Below are positions 44,468-52,721 of a DNA stretch of 52,721 nucleotides, one piece after another. Under the pieces are notes generated by a model. It saw nothing but the letters and a program-made list of their open reading frames with translations. It was not told the DNA's origin and searched no databases. A program made the translations under genes and the position numbers. Numbering within the stretch: the first letter of the stretch is position 1; every line of letters starts with the position of its first letter. The DNA is taken from NCBI RefSeq assembly GCF_002286915.1, contig NZ_MVOG01000006.1:1-52721 (forward strand), written 5' to 3'. Source of the stretch: Bifidobacterium italicum. GTDB taxonomy: Bacteria; Actinomycetota; Actinomycetes; Actinomycetales; Bifidobacteriaceae.

Positions 44468-45304
44468 CTACCGTGGGCCGGCGTCGTCCGCGGCGGCCTC
44501 GCGCGACCGGGACGTCGATGTCCGTGGCGGCTTCGCCGATTTCGTCGTCGTCCTCTTTGATTTCGCCGTCTTCGTCGTCCTGTGCGCCGTCGTCCTGCGC
44601 TTCGCCGGACGTCTGGTGCCGGTGCGCGCCGACGGGAGGTCGAGGAAGTCGCCGGCGCTCGGGCATGAGTCGTTGAGCGGGCACCACGCGCACTGCGGCG
44701 CGCGCGCCGTGCACACGGTGCGCCCGAAGATGATGAGGCGGTGCGACAGGTCGGTCCATTCCCCGGGCGGGAACACGGCGGTCACGTCGCGTTCGATGTC
44801 CTCGGGGTCGGTTTCGTCGGCGTCGCGCCAGCCGAGGCGCCCGGTGACGCGGATGACGTGCGTGTCCACCGGGAAGCCCGGAATGCGGAACGCGTTGCCG
44901 AGCACGACGTTCGCGGTCTTGCGGCCGACGCCGGGCAGCGACGTCAGTTCCTCCATCGTCTGTGGCACGGCGCCTGCGAAGCGCGTCGCGAGCGCCTGCG
45001 CGAGCTCGATGACGTGCTTGCTTTTCATCCGGTAGAAGCCCAGCGTGCGGATGATCGATTCGACGTCGGCGATGTCCGCCCGCGCGAGCGCGTCGGCGTC
45101 CGGATAGCGCGCGAACAGCTCCGGCGTGACGCCGTTGACGCGTCGGTCTGTCGTCTGCGCGCTGAGCACCGTCGCGACGATCAGTTCGAAGGGCGTACGG
45201 TAGTCGAGCTGGCATTTCGTGACCGGGATGAACTCGCGCAGCCGATCGTATTCGCGGCGCATGCGCGCGGCGCGCGCCCGTTTCGATTCCCGTTTCGCGG
45301 CCAT
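44468..45304 (-). CDS. nth: Endonuclease III (DNA glycosylase/AP lyase)
   Basis: 278 residues. The catalytic helix-hairpin-helix reads LTSLPGVGRKTANVVLGNAF, where the Lys is the lyase residue, and the catalytic Asp is in VDTHVIRVTGRLGW. The iron-sulfur ligands are in CTARAPQCAWCPLNDSC (Cys-x6-x-Cys-xx-Cys-x5-Cys type). It removes oxidised pyrimidines. The protein is about 65 residues longer than E. coli Nth; the extra C-terminal tail is rich in Arg, Thr, Lys and Ser. ATG 45304 follows GGGAGGTG. Confidence 0.95.
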   Translation of the reverse strand: MAAKRESKRARAARMRREYDRLREFIPVTKCQLDYRTPFELIVATVLSAQTTDRRVNGVTPELFARYPDADALARADIADVESIIRTLGFYRMKSKHVIELAQALATRFAGAVPQTMEELTSLPGVGRKTANVVLGNAFRIPGFPVDTHVIRVTGRLGWRDADETDPEDIERDVTAVFPPGEWTDLSHRLIIFGRTVCTARAPQCAWCPLNDSCPSAGDFLDLPSARTGTRRPAKRRTTAHRTTKTAKSKRTTTKSAKPPRTSTSRSREAAADDAGPR

Positions 45305-45392
45305 CGTCGCACCTCCCGTCCGTCGCGCCGCCGGATGCGGCGCCGACATCCTTCGAGCCTACCCGCGCCGCGGACGGCCACGCAGGCCCGCG

Positions 45393-46151
45393 TCAGTGCC
45401 GCGGCGTCGTCCCGTGGCCGGCCGCCTCCTGCGCCTGCGCGCGTTCCTCGTCCTCCTCGGGCGGGTCGAAGCGGTAGCCGACGTTGCGCACGGTGCCGAT
45501 GACGTGTTCGTATTCGCCGCCGAGCTTCGCGCGCAGGCGGCGGATGTGCACGTCGACGGTGCGCGTGCCGCCGTAGTAGTCGTAGCCCCACACCTCCTGC
45601 AGCAGCTGCGCGCGCGTGAACACGCGCCCCGGATGCTGCACGAGGTACTTGAGCAGCTCGAACTCCTTGTAGGCGAGGTCGATCGGGATGCCGCGCAGGT
45701 TCGCCGTGTATCCGTTCGTGTCGACGACGAGGTCGCCGGAACGGATCAGGCCGTCCTCCTGCTCATCGTTCGCCGGCGCGGCGCCGGCGGCGACGACGGT
45801 CGCGGCGCCGCGTTCGGAGACGAGCCGCAGGCGCCCCTCGACCTCGGCGGGCGACGCGGTGGCGACGACGACGTCGGTGACACCCCATTCGGCGTTGATG
45901 ACGGTGAAGCCGCCCTCGGTGAGGATCAGGACGATCGGCGTCGACAGCCCCGAGGCGTGGATGAGACGGCACAGCGTCTTCGCGGTGGCGAGGTCGTCGC
46001 GCCCGTCGAGGAACAGGATCGTGTTCTCCGGCATCTTGACGAGGCTCGCGGCGTCCATCGGCAGCACGCGCACACGGTGGGAGAGCAGCGCGAGTGAGGG
46101 CAATACGGAAGCCGGATCGTGCGAGAAGGTCATCAGTGTCAGATCCGTCAC
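45393..46151 (-). CDS. OmpR-type response regulator, GlnR-like
   Basis: 252 residues. The N-terminal receiver-like domain is atypical: the central Asp in ILFLDGRDD is present but the acidic pair near the N-terminus is missing, as in GlnR orphan regulators. The C-terminal winged helix (LVVDTNGYTANLRGIPIDLAYKEFELLKYLVQHPGRVFTRAQLLQEVWGYDYYGGTRTVDVHIRRLRAKLG) is complete. No histidine kinase is nearby. GTG 46151 after AAGGGG is preferred; ATG 46133 is possible. In actinobacteria GlnR controls nitrogen uptake; that role is inferred here. Confidence 0.85.
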   Translation of the reverse strand: MTDLTLMTFSHDPASVLPSLALLSHRVRVLPMDAASLVKMPENTILFLDGRDDLATAKTLCRLIHASGLSTPIVLILTEGGFTVINAEWGVTDVVVATASPAEVEGRLRLVSERGAATVVAAGAAPANDEQEDGLIRSGDLVVDTNGYTANLRGIPIDLAYKEFELLKYLVQHPGRVFTRAQLLQEVWGYDYYGGTRTVDVHIRRLRAKLGGEYEHVIGTVRNVGYRFDPPEEDEERAQAQEAAGHGTTPRH

Positions 46152-46427
46152 AATATGCCCCTTATTTCGGATGGTCTCATGCGGTCGTGCCCATTCGGCG
46201 CGCTGCCTCACATTGTAACGGCAGGCACGGTACCAACGGGTGAAGCGTTCCAGCATGAGAGCGGCCCGCGATTGCGCGCGCGGGCGCATGCTACGGGCGC
46301 AGCCGCCGGCATGCGCGTCGAGAATGTGCGCGGCGGCGACTAGATTGGTCATCGATCGAAGACAGATGCGAGCCCGGCGCGCCGACGCGGGCGCGGCGCG
46401 CGGACGAGACGACCCGAGGTGAATGCC

Positions 46428-47174
46428 ATGACCGATGTGAAGAACGCCGACGCCCTGCGGGGCGATGCGCCGCTGCCGCGGCCGTCCCGGTCCGTGATCC
46501 GGCCGCTGCTCGTGCAGATGGCCGCGTACGTCGTCCTCGTGTCGGTCGCCTGCCTGCCCGGCAGCGCGAACGTCGGGGGCGCCGTCTACTCGCTGCTGCT
46601 GTTCGCGGTCGGCATCCTCATCATGCTCTCCGAGTTCTTCACGCCGCTGCGCGACGGCCTGCCCGGCCGCATCACGGCGTGCGTGCTCGGTTTCTGCTCG
46701 ATGATCTGCGCGGCGACGCCGTTCCTCGGTGAACTCGTCTTCGGCGTGCACCCCGACGTCGTCGAGGGCTCGGTCTACCTGTCCGTGTCGGCGTGGCTCG
46801 CCGGCTGCGCGACGCTGCTCGTCGCGTTGCTCGTCGTGTCCTTCGCCCGTCAGATGGCACGCAACCCGCGCACGGACATGATCGTGCAGATGTCGCATAT
46901 GGTCATGGACGGCGTGTGCTGCATCGCCGCGGCCGGCTGGTGCTTCCTGCCGATGCTGATGCGCGCCGGAGGCGTGCATCCGGCCGCGCGCGCCGTGGCG
47001 CTCGCCGCCGTGGCCGTCGTCGCGCTCGCGCTCGGGGCCGTGTCGTGCCTGTGGACGCGTGACGCGCGTCCGCTCGCGACCGCGCGCTCGCCGTGGGTCG
47101 GGATGGGGATGATGCCGGTGATGCTCACCGGCGCCGCAGTTGGTATCGCGGTGTTGGTACTGTTGCTCGTGTGA
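46428..47174 (+). CDS. Integral membrane protein, unknown function
   Basis: 248 residues with about seven hydrophobic helices and short loops. The N-terminal 25 residues are cytoplasmic in character. No family motif was recognised. ATG 46428 follows GAGGTG. TAGATT near 46342 may be a -10 box. It is divergent from the GlnR-like regulator, which may control it. Confidence 0.75.
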   Translation: MTDVKNADALRGDAPLPRPSRSVIRPLLVQMAAYVVLVSVACLPGSANVGGAVYSLLLFAVGILIMLSEFFTPLRDGLPGRITACVLGFCSMICAATPFLGELVFGVHPDVVEGSVYLSVSAWLAGCATLLVALLVVSFARQMARNPRTDMIVQMSHMVMDGVCCIAAAGWCFLPMLMRAGGVHPAARAVALAAVAVVALALGAVSCLWTRDARPLATARSPWVGMGMMPVMLTGAAVGIAVLVLLLV

Positions 47175-47216
47175 TGGCGGACAGGGCGCCGTCGCTCTCT
47201 CTAGAATAGGAACGAT

Positions 47217-47250
47217 GAACCCCCGCCATGACGGCGGGGGTTCACCTTTT
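47217..47250. terminator. Terminator between the membrane protein and ppa
   Basis: GAACCCCCGCC and GGCGGGGGTTC form a perfect 11-bp stem with a 5-nt loop, followed by ACCTTTT. Confidence 0.9.
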
Positions 47251-47295
47251 CATGATCGCATCGCATGGCCGTACGCGGGGCGCGGCCTGCGCGGG

Positions 47296-47817
47296 TCAGT
47301 CGTCGAGGTCGGCGTCGTGCTCGGCCTGCTCCTTGGCGGCGAGGCGTTCGCGCGCGGCCTTGATCTCCTTGTCCGCGGTGGCGGCGTCCGCCCAGTAGTC
47401 GCCCGGCATGACCTCCTTGCCCGGCTCGAGCGCCTTGTACTGCTCGAAGAAGTGCTTGATCTCGGCCTTGTGGAACTCGGAGACGTCGGAGATGTCCTTG
47501 ATGCCCTCGTAGCGCACGTCGTCCGGCACGCACAGCACCTTGTCGTCGCCGCCCTCTTCGTCCACCATGTGGTAGAGGCCGACGGCGCGGCACTCGATGA
47601 TGCAGCCCGGGAACACCGAATCCGGGATCATGACGAGCGCGTCGAGCGGATCGCCGTCCTCGCCGAGCGTGCCGTCGATGTAGCCGTAGTCATCCGGATA
47701 GCCCATCGCCGTGAACAGCGTGCGGTCGAGGAAGACGCGGCCCGAGGCCTGGTCGACCTCGTACTTGTTCTTCGATCCGCGCGGGATCTCCACAACGACG
47801 TTGAAAGTTTCTGCCAT
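47296..47817 (-). CDS. ppa: Inorganic pyrophosphatase
   Basis: A 173-residue family I pyrophosphatase that pulls biosynthetic reactions by splitting PPi. VVVEIPRGSKNKYEVD is the start, the metal-binding signature DGDPLDALV is present, and YGYIDGTLGEDGDPLD and DEEGGDDKVLCVPDDVRY follow the family. AAGGAG stands before ATG 47817. A 14-bp perfect hairpin (47871-47884 with 47910-47923) lies just upstream of the presumed -10 box. Confidence 0.96.
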   Translation of the reverse strand: MAETFNVVVEIPRGSKNKYEVDQASGRVFLDRTLFTAMGYPDDYGYIDGTLGEDGDPLDALVMIPDSVFPGCIIECRAVGLYHMVDEEGGDDKVLCVPDDVRYEGIKDISDVSEFHKAEIKHFFEQYKALEPGKEVMPGDYWADAATADKEIKAARERLAAKEQAEHDADLDD

Positions 47818-47942
47818 GGTAGTTCTCCTTGGTTGGTGAGTGTTGAAACCCGCTACCACCATACACCGCGCGCGTCCGGGCGGCGGTGCGCGCACGCCGT
47901 GCACGAACAGCCGCCCGGACGCGCCGGCCGTTCGCCGGCATG

Positions 47943-47982
47943 CGAAGGCGGGGAGGGCGTCGGCACGCCATCCCCGCCTTCG
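47943..47982 (-). terminator. Terminator after the GlgE-like gene
   Basis: CGAAGGCGGGGA-GGGCGT and ACGCC-ATCCCCGCCTTCG pair with a single internal mismatch around CGGC. Confidence 0.7.
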
Positions 47983-48015
47983 TCCGTATCAGGCGCCTGT
48001 ACGCCGAGCCGGCGC

Positions 48016-50049
48016 TCAGTATTCGACGCTGAGGATGTGCGCGACGTCCGCCCACGGGGCGAGCGCGACGAAGTTGTCCCAGCTCCAGTCGAATTCGCGG
48101 CCGGTCAGCTCGTCCCTGACGCGGTACGTGCCGTCGGTCGGCAGTCCGAGCGCGTCGAGGTCGACGTGGATGTTCGACTGCTGCTCGTGGTAGCCGTCGA
48201 GGTTGACGACGACGATGAGCGTGTCCGGCTTGCCGGTGCCGGTGCATGCGGCCGGCGTATGGCGCGCGAAGGCGAGGACGCTCGGGTTCGCGCTCGGCAG
48301 CACCGTGAGGTTGTGGTAGCTGCGTGCCGCCGGATGCGCGAGGCGGATCGTGTTGAGGGAGGCGACGAGCTCGGCGATGCCGTAGTCGTCGCTTGTGCCC
48401 CAGTCGCGCACAAGGGCCTCGTCTCGCTCGCTGACGGCCGGCTGCTCCGAGCCCGCGCGCTGCGTGTTCTCGACGAGCTCGTAGCCGCTGCACACGCCCC
48501 ACGTCGGCGAACCCATCGCGGCGAGCACGGCGCGCACCGCATAGCCGGCGATGTCGTTGTCGCGCAGGTAGTTGCTCAGCGAATCCGGCGTCGTCGGCCA
48601 GAAGGCGTTGTGCTGCCAGAACGCGGCGTCCGAGTTCGTGGCCGTCAGGAACCCGTCGACCTCCTCCTTCGTGTTGCGCCATGCGAAGGTGCCGTAGGAC
48701 TGCGTGAATCCGGCGCATGCGAGCGCGCGCGTCATCGACGGCCGGTCGCCGTCCTCGGCGAGGAACAGCACCTGCGGATGCGCCTTCACGACCTCGGCGA
48801 TGACGTCCTGCCACAGGCGCAGCGGCGTGTCCCCGGGCGCGCCGGCGCGGAAGGCGGTGACGCCCAGGTCGATCCAGCCGTCGAGCGCCTGCGCGACGGC
48901 CTTCTCGATGCCGGCGAAGTCGTTGTCGTAGTCGATCGTGCCGTCGGCGCGGAACCACTGCGGCTGCGCGGTCCTCCACGCATGGTCGGCGGCGAAGGAG
49001 AGCGTGAAGTCGAGCGCGACCTCGAGGCCGAGTCCGTGGGCGCGTCCGATGAAGGCGCGCAGGTCGTCGACGGTGCCGAGCGCCGGGTCGACCGACGTGT
49101 GGTCGGTGACGGCGCCGGAGGCGTCGGTCGGCAGGATCTGCGGCAGGCAGACGATGCCGAATCCCTCCTGCTTCGCGCGTTCGAGGCCCTTCACCGCCGT
49201 CTGCAGGTCGCCCGGCGTGACGGTGCCGTCCTCGTTGCGCACGGCGCCTTCGGAGCGCGGGAAGAACTGGTACCAGGCGCTGAAGCTCGACTTCGGGCGT
49301 TCGACGCGCAGCGGACGGTCGGCGCTCGCGGTCAGGCCGTCGCGCAGCGGGTTCGTCCGATGCAGCGCGAGGATTTCGTCGGCGTGCGCGATCGCGATGC
49401 GGTCGGCGGCGTCGACGGTCTCGTCGAGCATCTCCTTGGCGGTGTCGCGCAGCATCCTGCGCTGCTGCGCGTCGAGGGCGGCGTCGCGCGTGCCGGCCCA
49501 GCGGCTGAGGATCTCGGAGCCCTGCTGCGCGAGGAGGTCCGAGGCGGGTTCCTCGTCGGCGCGTTGCAGCCAGTCGGCGAAGGTGTCGGCCCAGCCCTCG
49601 ACGGCGAACTTCCAGTTGCCGAGCTGCTTGGCCGTCTCGGCGAAGGCCTCGTCCCACGGCGCGACGTCGGCGTGCTCGCCTGCCTGCAACGTGGCGGCGT
49701 ACGATTCGAGGGCGGCGTTGACGGGCGTCATCGGCTTGCGCGCCATGATGCGTCCGCGCTGGCTCTTGAGGACGCCGGTGGCGCCGACATGGCCGGTTCC
49801 CTCCATGAAGACGCGGGCCGTCACCGTGAACGGCTCGCCGAGCTCGACGCGCGGCGTGAAGGCGCCGTCGGCGCTCGAAGGGGTGATGTTCATGATCGCG
49901 ATGCGGCCGAACTGTCCGGGTTCCTTGGCCGCGATCGGCAGCGCAGGCGCATCCCCCGTGAACTGCGGCTGCTTCTTCGCCGCGCGCGGCTTGCGCGTGC
50001 GGCTGGTCGTGCTGGTTGCTGTGTCCTGAGTGTGTTGTGCTTCTCTCAT
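48016..50049 (-). CDS. GlgE-like GH13 protein lacking the catalytic nucleophile
   Basis: 677 residues related to maltose-1-phosphate maltosyltransferase GlgE, which builds alpha-glucan. The N-terminal domain has GRIAIMNITPSSADGAFTPRVELGEPFTVTARVFMEG; the barrel has LEVALDFTLSFAADHAW, FLAEDGDRP with the acid/base Glu at 432, FTQSYGTFAWRNTKEE and FWPTTPDSL with the third acid. The nucleophile motif, FRVDNPH in GlgE, reads FRAGAPG here (401-407), so the Asp is Gly403. It should be inactive in normal glycosyl transfer. TACAAT (complement of 50057-50062) lies 7 nt before ATG 50049. Confidence 0.88.
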   Translation of the reverse strand: MREAQHTQDTATSTTSRTRKPRAAKKQPQFTGDAPALPIAAKEPGQFGRIAIMNITPSSADGAFTPRVELGEPFTVTARVFMEGTGHVGATGVLKSQRGRIMARKPMTPVNAALESYAATLQAGEHADVAPWDEAFAETAKQLGNWKFAVEGWADTFADWLQRADEEPASDLLAQQGSEILSRWAGTRDAALDAQQRRMLRDTAKEMLDETVDAADRIAIAHADEILALHRTNPLRDGLTASADRPLRVERPKSSFSAWYQFFPRSEGAVRNEDGTVTPGDLQTAVKGLERAKQEGFGIVCLPQILPTDASGAVTDHTSVDPALGTVDDLRAFIGRAHGLGLEVALDFTLSFAADHAWRTAQPQWFRADGTIDYDNDFAGIEKAVAQALDGWIDLGVTAFRAGAPGDTPLRLWQDVIAEVVKAHPQVLFLAEDGDRPSMTRALACAGFTQSYGTFAWRNTKEEVDGFLTATNSDAAFWQHNAFWPTTPDSLSNYLRDNDIAGYAVRAVLAAMGSPTWGVCSGYELVENTQRAGSEQPAVSERDEALVRDWGTSDDYGIAELVASLNTIRLAHPAARSYHNLTVLPSANPSVLAFARHTPAACTGTGKPDTLIVVVNLDGYHEQQSNIHVDLDALGLPTDGTYRVRDELTGREFDWSWDNFVALAPWADVAHILSVEY

Positions 50050-50393
50050 GCCCCTCATTGTATGGGCATGCTGTGAACACGGGGCGGATCTGGACACATC
50101 GATGAAACACGGTGCCACACGGCGTTCCGAAGCACAATCTCGTCGTTTTGTCAAACCGTGCGGGAGGCGATGTGGATATGTGGATGGATCCGCGCCCCCG
50201 TGCACCGGTGTGGACGGCCTGTGGACGACCCCCGATGTGGATACCCGGCCGTGCCGTCCACAAATGGCCGCCGAGCCCGTCTTCCGGTCACATGGCCCGT
50301 ATGCGTTTGCGCCGGCGCCGGCGCCGATGCCAAGGTCGAGCCAGCCGTCGCAACGGCGGCGGCCGGGACGCAACCCAAACGAAAGGAACTGCA
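50050..50393. other. Intergenic region with clustered TGTGGA motifs
   Basis: No gene. Six TGTGGA or TCCACA hexamers lie between 50171 and 50261. TGTGGATAT (50171) and TGTGGATAC (50236) differ by one base from the DnaA-box complement TGTGGATAA, and TGTGGACGG/TGTGGACGA resemble the actinobacterial form TGTGGACAA. AAAGGA stands before the surface-protein start. No clear -35/-10 pair was found. Confidence 0.5.
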
Positions 50394-52682
50394 ATGACGC
50401 GATCCACATCGATCCGGCGCAAGGTGGCCGCGGCCGCGGCGGCGGTCGCGACGATCTTCGGCGCCGCGGCGGGCGCCGCGGCGGCCGAGGGCGAGAGGCT
50501 CACGCCCGCGACGCCCTACAACTTCTCGTATCTCAACGAGGGCATCGCCTATGAGATCGGCCCGGTGGGCCATGACGGCGCGGGCCTCGACTACTACTGC
50601 ATCCAGCAGGACAAGAACACGAACTACACGGTCGGCGCGGCGACGACGATGCAGGATTCGATCAACGCGCGCAGGGCGGCCGTGCTCATCAGCCGGTACC
50701 CGCACCGCGAGGTCAAGGAGGACGTCACGCATGCGGCGATCGCCGTCATCCTGCACGATTTCTTCGATACGAGCACCGGATCGCATGGGTGGCCGTCGGC
50801 GCGCGCACGGCTCAGGCAGTGGTATCCGCAGATCGTCGAGCGCGTCGACGCATTGCTCGCCGAAGCCGACGCCGCCACGCCGACGAGTCTCGCCACGACG
50901 CTGTCCTATGACGAGGGACGCCGCAACGGCGCCGTGACCGTCTCGATCGACAACGCGCGCGGTGCGCCGGTCCCCGGCATCGCCTACACGTTGACGCTCG
51001 ACGGCCCGGCCGTCTTCCCCGACGGCACGCGGACCTGGCGTGCCGTCTCCGGCGCCAAGGCCGCCGTCGTCCCATGGACGTCGACCGGAGACGGCGATGT
51101 GCGCGTCTCCGGCGCGGCCGTCGTGCCGTCGGTCGACGTCATCACGTCGTCGCAGCGCCTCGTGCGCGTCGGCGGAGGGCAGGCGAAGGCCTTCGACGAG
51201 ATCCGCTTCCCGGCGAAGAAGACCTTCACGCCGACGATCCGCACCGTCACGACGCCGAAGGTCGTCCAGACCGGCGAGCGCGTCACCGACGCCGTCGCCG
51301 TCGGCATGGCCGGCCCCGACGACGTGTGGCCGCGCGGCGAGACGCTCACCGTCGACGGCTGGTACTTCGACGGCCTCGGCGCCGACGCAGTCCGGCGCCG
51401 CATCGACCGGCGGGACGGCGAGCGCGCCGACGACTTCGTCGAACGCGTCGCGGCGGCGATCGGCCATCGCCCCGTCGCGACCGCGCAACTCGTCTTCGAC
51501 GCGCCCGGCGGCGAACGGACGGCCGTCGCGCGCGACGGGGACGGCGACTACCATGCGACGGCCGCAAGCGGCTTCGGCACATGGCTGTGGGCGGCCAGGC
51601 GCGACCGGCAGCGTGGATCGATGGGCGACTACCTCGCGCAGGACATCGTCACGGCGATCGTCGACGGCGCCGAGACGAACGTCACCCGTCGCGACACCGT
51701 CGAGGTGCGCTCCGAGGCGCACGAACACACGGCCCACGTCGGCTCGCAGCTCATGGACACGATCTGGGTCTCCGGATTCCCGGACGACCACGGGCAGTGG
51801 AAAGGCGACGAGGCCATCGGCGTCGGCGCCGACGAGGAACACGCGCAGGTGGGCGTATGGTGGGCCGGCGGCGACGGCGATGACGCCGCATGGCGCCCCG
51901 AAGGGGACGGACAGCCGCAACCCGACGACCACCACCGCCTCATCGGCGTCTGGGACTACGCGGCCGTCAACGGCGAGCTGCGCGTCGGCGGAGGCGCGCC
52001 GGACGCCCACGGCGAACCGGTCGAGATCGTCGCCGACGCACCCGGATGGTACGTCTTCGTCTGGAGCTTCGCCGGCGACGACCGCGTCGCGCCGGCGTCG
52101 AGCTCGTACGCGGACGGTTGGGAGCGCGTGCATGTGACCGAGGAACCGGTCGTGACCCCGACGCTGACGACGCAGGTCGACCATGCGAAGGTCAAGGTCG
52201 ACGAACCGTTCCATGACGTGGCGAGCGTGCAGGGGCCGGTTCCCGACGGCGCCGTCGTAGTCTTCGAGGCCTACGAGGCCGTCGGCGAGGGGACAAGGCC
52301 GGGGACGAACCGGCTGCTGCTCTCCGGCGGCCGCCATCCGCTCGACCCGACGCTGACGTCGCAACAGGTGACGAGCGAGGAGACGCGCTCGCCGACGGCC
52401 GGCCTCGTGTACTGGAAGGCGACGTTGCTCAGCCGCGACGGCGACGTCCTCGCGACGCACGAGATCGGGGCGCCCGGCGAGGTCGTCGAGGTCGTCGAAC
52501 AGCCGCCGGCGGGCGCCCGCGAACAGCCGAAGGGGAGGGATACGCAGCCGAAGCCCGCGCTCGCGGCGACCGGCGTGGCCGCGGCGGCGCCGTTGACGGT
52601 GACGTGCATCTTGTGCGCGGCGGCCGGCGTCGTCGCGATCAGGATGCGCCGCGGCGCGAAGCGGACACCGCGTGGACGCTGA
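50394..52682 (+). CDS. Sortase-anchored surface protein with thioester-like and VaFE-like domains
   Basis: 762 residues. Signal peptide 1-31 (KVAAAAAAVATIFGAAAGAAAA). The first domain (about 40-180) resembles thioester/TQXA adhesin domains: YYCIQQD holds the Cys, but the partner motif TQxA reads THAA, so the crosslinking Gln is absent. Several beta domains follow. The last (TPTLTTQVDHAKVKVDEPFHDVASVQGPVPDGAVVVFEAYE) fits VaFE-type stalk repeats. The C-terminus has LAATG, a hydrophobic segment and RMRRGAKRTPRGR, a class E (LAXTG) sorting signal. Likely a wall-bound adhesin. ATG 50394 follows AAAGGA. Confidence 0.83.
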   Translation: MTRSTSIRRKVAAAAAAVATIFGAAAGAAAAEGERLTPATPYNFSYLNEGIAYEIGPVGHDGAGLDYYCIQQDKNTNYTVGAATTMQDSINARRAAVLISRYPHREVKEDVTHAAIAVILHDFFDTSTGSHGWPSARARLRQWYPQIVERVDALLAEADAATPTSLATTLSYDEGRRNGAVTVSIDNARGAPVPGIAYTLTLDGPAVFPDGTRTWRAVSGAKAAVVPWTSTGDGDVRVSGAAVVPSVDVITSSQRLVRVGGGQAKAFDEIRFPAKKTFTPTIRTVTTPKVVQTGERVTDAVAVGMAGPDDVWPRGETLTVDGWYFDGLGADAVRRRIDRRDGERADDFVERVAAAIGHRPVATAQLVFDAPGGERTAVARDGDGDYHATAASGFGTWLWAARRDRQRGSMGDYLAQDIVTAIVDGAETNVTRRDTVEVRSEAHEHTAHVGSQLMDTIWVSGFPDDHGQWKGDEAIGVGADEEHAQVGVWWAGGDGDDAAWRPEGDGQPQPDDHHRLIGVWDYAAVNGELRVGGGAPDAHGEPVEIVADAPGWYVFVWSFAGDDRVAPASSSYADGWERVHVTEEPVVTPTLTTQVDHAKVKVDEPFHDVASVQGPVPDGAVVVFEAYEAVGEGTRPGTNRLLLSGGRHPLDPTLTSQQVTSEETRSPTAGLVYWKATLLSRDGDVLATHEIGAPGEVVEVVEQPPAGAREQPKGRDTQPKPALAATGVAAAAPLTVTCILCAAAGVVAIRMRRGAKRTPRGR

Positions 52683-52721
52683 GCGGACACTGAGGCATGC
52701 GGCGGCCGCGGCACCGCGTCC

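Noticed and set aside
47140..50076. 978-codon frame antisense to ppa and the GlgE-like gene
   Set aside because: It covers two well-supported genes on the other strand and its product is low-complexity.

Overview
This is about 52.7 kb of a high-GC (roughly two thirds by eye) actinobacterial chromosome. The best fit is Bifidobacteriaceae, probably Bifidobacterium. The pointers are the 23S/5S sequence, the rpsF-ssb-rpsR-rplI cluster, a DUF2469 gene, an HspR-type (HAIR) operator in front of clpB, an Arg/Asn-rich insert in Rho, a stand-alone GluQ, and a LAXTG-type sorting signal. No phage, insertion sequence, integrase or CRISPR array was seen. The window is mostly housekeeping genes with accessory surface and regulatory genes between them.

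Layout. 1-0.9 kb: 3' end of a 23S rRNA gene, 5S rRNA and a terminator. 1.1-5.9 kb: a nucleoside/ribose utilisation cluster with a LacI-type repressor, nucleoside hydrolase, MFS transporter and ribokinase, and a clear promoter-operator in front of the hydrolase. 6-7 kb: prs on the opposite strand, which makes PRPP from ribose 5-phosphate. 7.3-9 kb: rpsF-ssb-rpsR-rplI. 9.1-13.5 kb: two divergent zinc-ribbon membrane proteins. 13.5-14.9 kb: a repeat- and hairpin-rich stretch with tRNA-Lys(CTT) and a probable 35-codon gene. 14.9-20 kb: aquaporin, DUF3152 metalloprotease, gluQ, a YggS-type PLP protein and an FAH-family hydrolase. 20-26 kb: clpB, a stripped-down P-type-ATPase-like protein, an OPRT-like protein and a SpoU methyltransferase. 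26-28 kb: an ABC exporter whose ATPase gene is frameshifted. 28-33 kb: gatC-gatA-gatB, a GNAT acetyltransferase and DUF2469. 33-37.6 kb: an FAD oxidoreductase, rho and chorismate mutase. 37.7-42.8 kb: a large secreted protein and, convergent to it, valS. 42.9-47.2 kb: a peptide-binding protein, nth, a GlnR-like regulator and a membrane protein. 47.3-52.7 kb: ppa, a GlgE-like protein and a large sortase-anchored surface protein.

The most interesting signals are proteins that keep a family fold but lack its catalytic residues. They are a CopA-like ATPase without actuator domain or DKTGT, an OPRT-like protein without a PRPP loop, and a GlgE homologue with Gly in place of the nucleophilic Asp. 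Other signals: two intergenic repeat arrays with the same 53-bp period about 25 kb apart; a canonical G-quadruplex motif upstream of tRNA-Lys; a cluster of TGTGGA (DnaA-box-like) motifs before the surface-protein gene; very long perfect hairpins between genes; and at least eight genes whose -10 box sits 7-8 nt before the start codon, which suggests leaderless transcripts.
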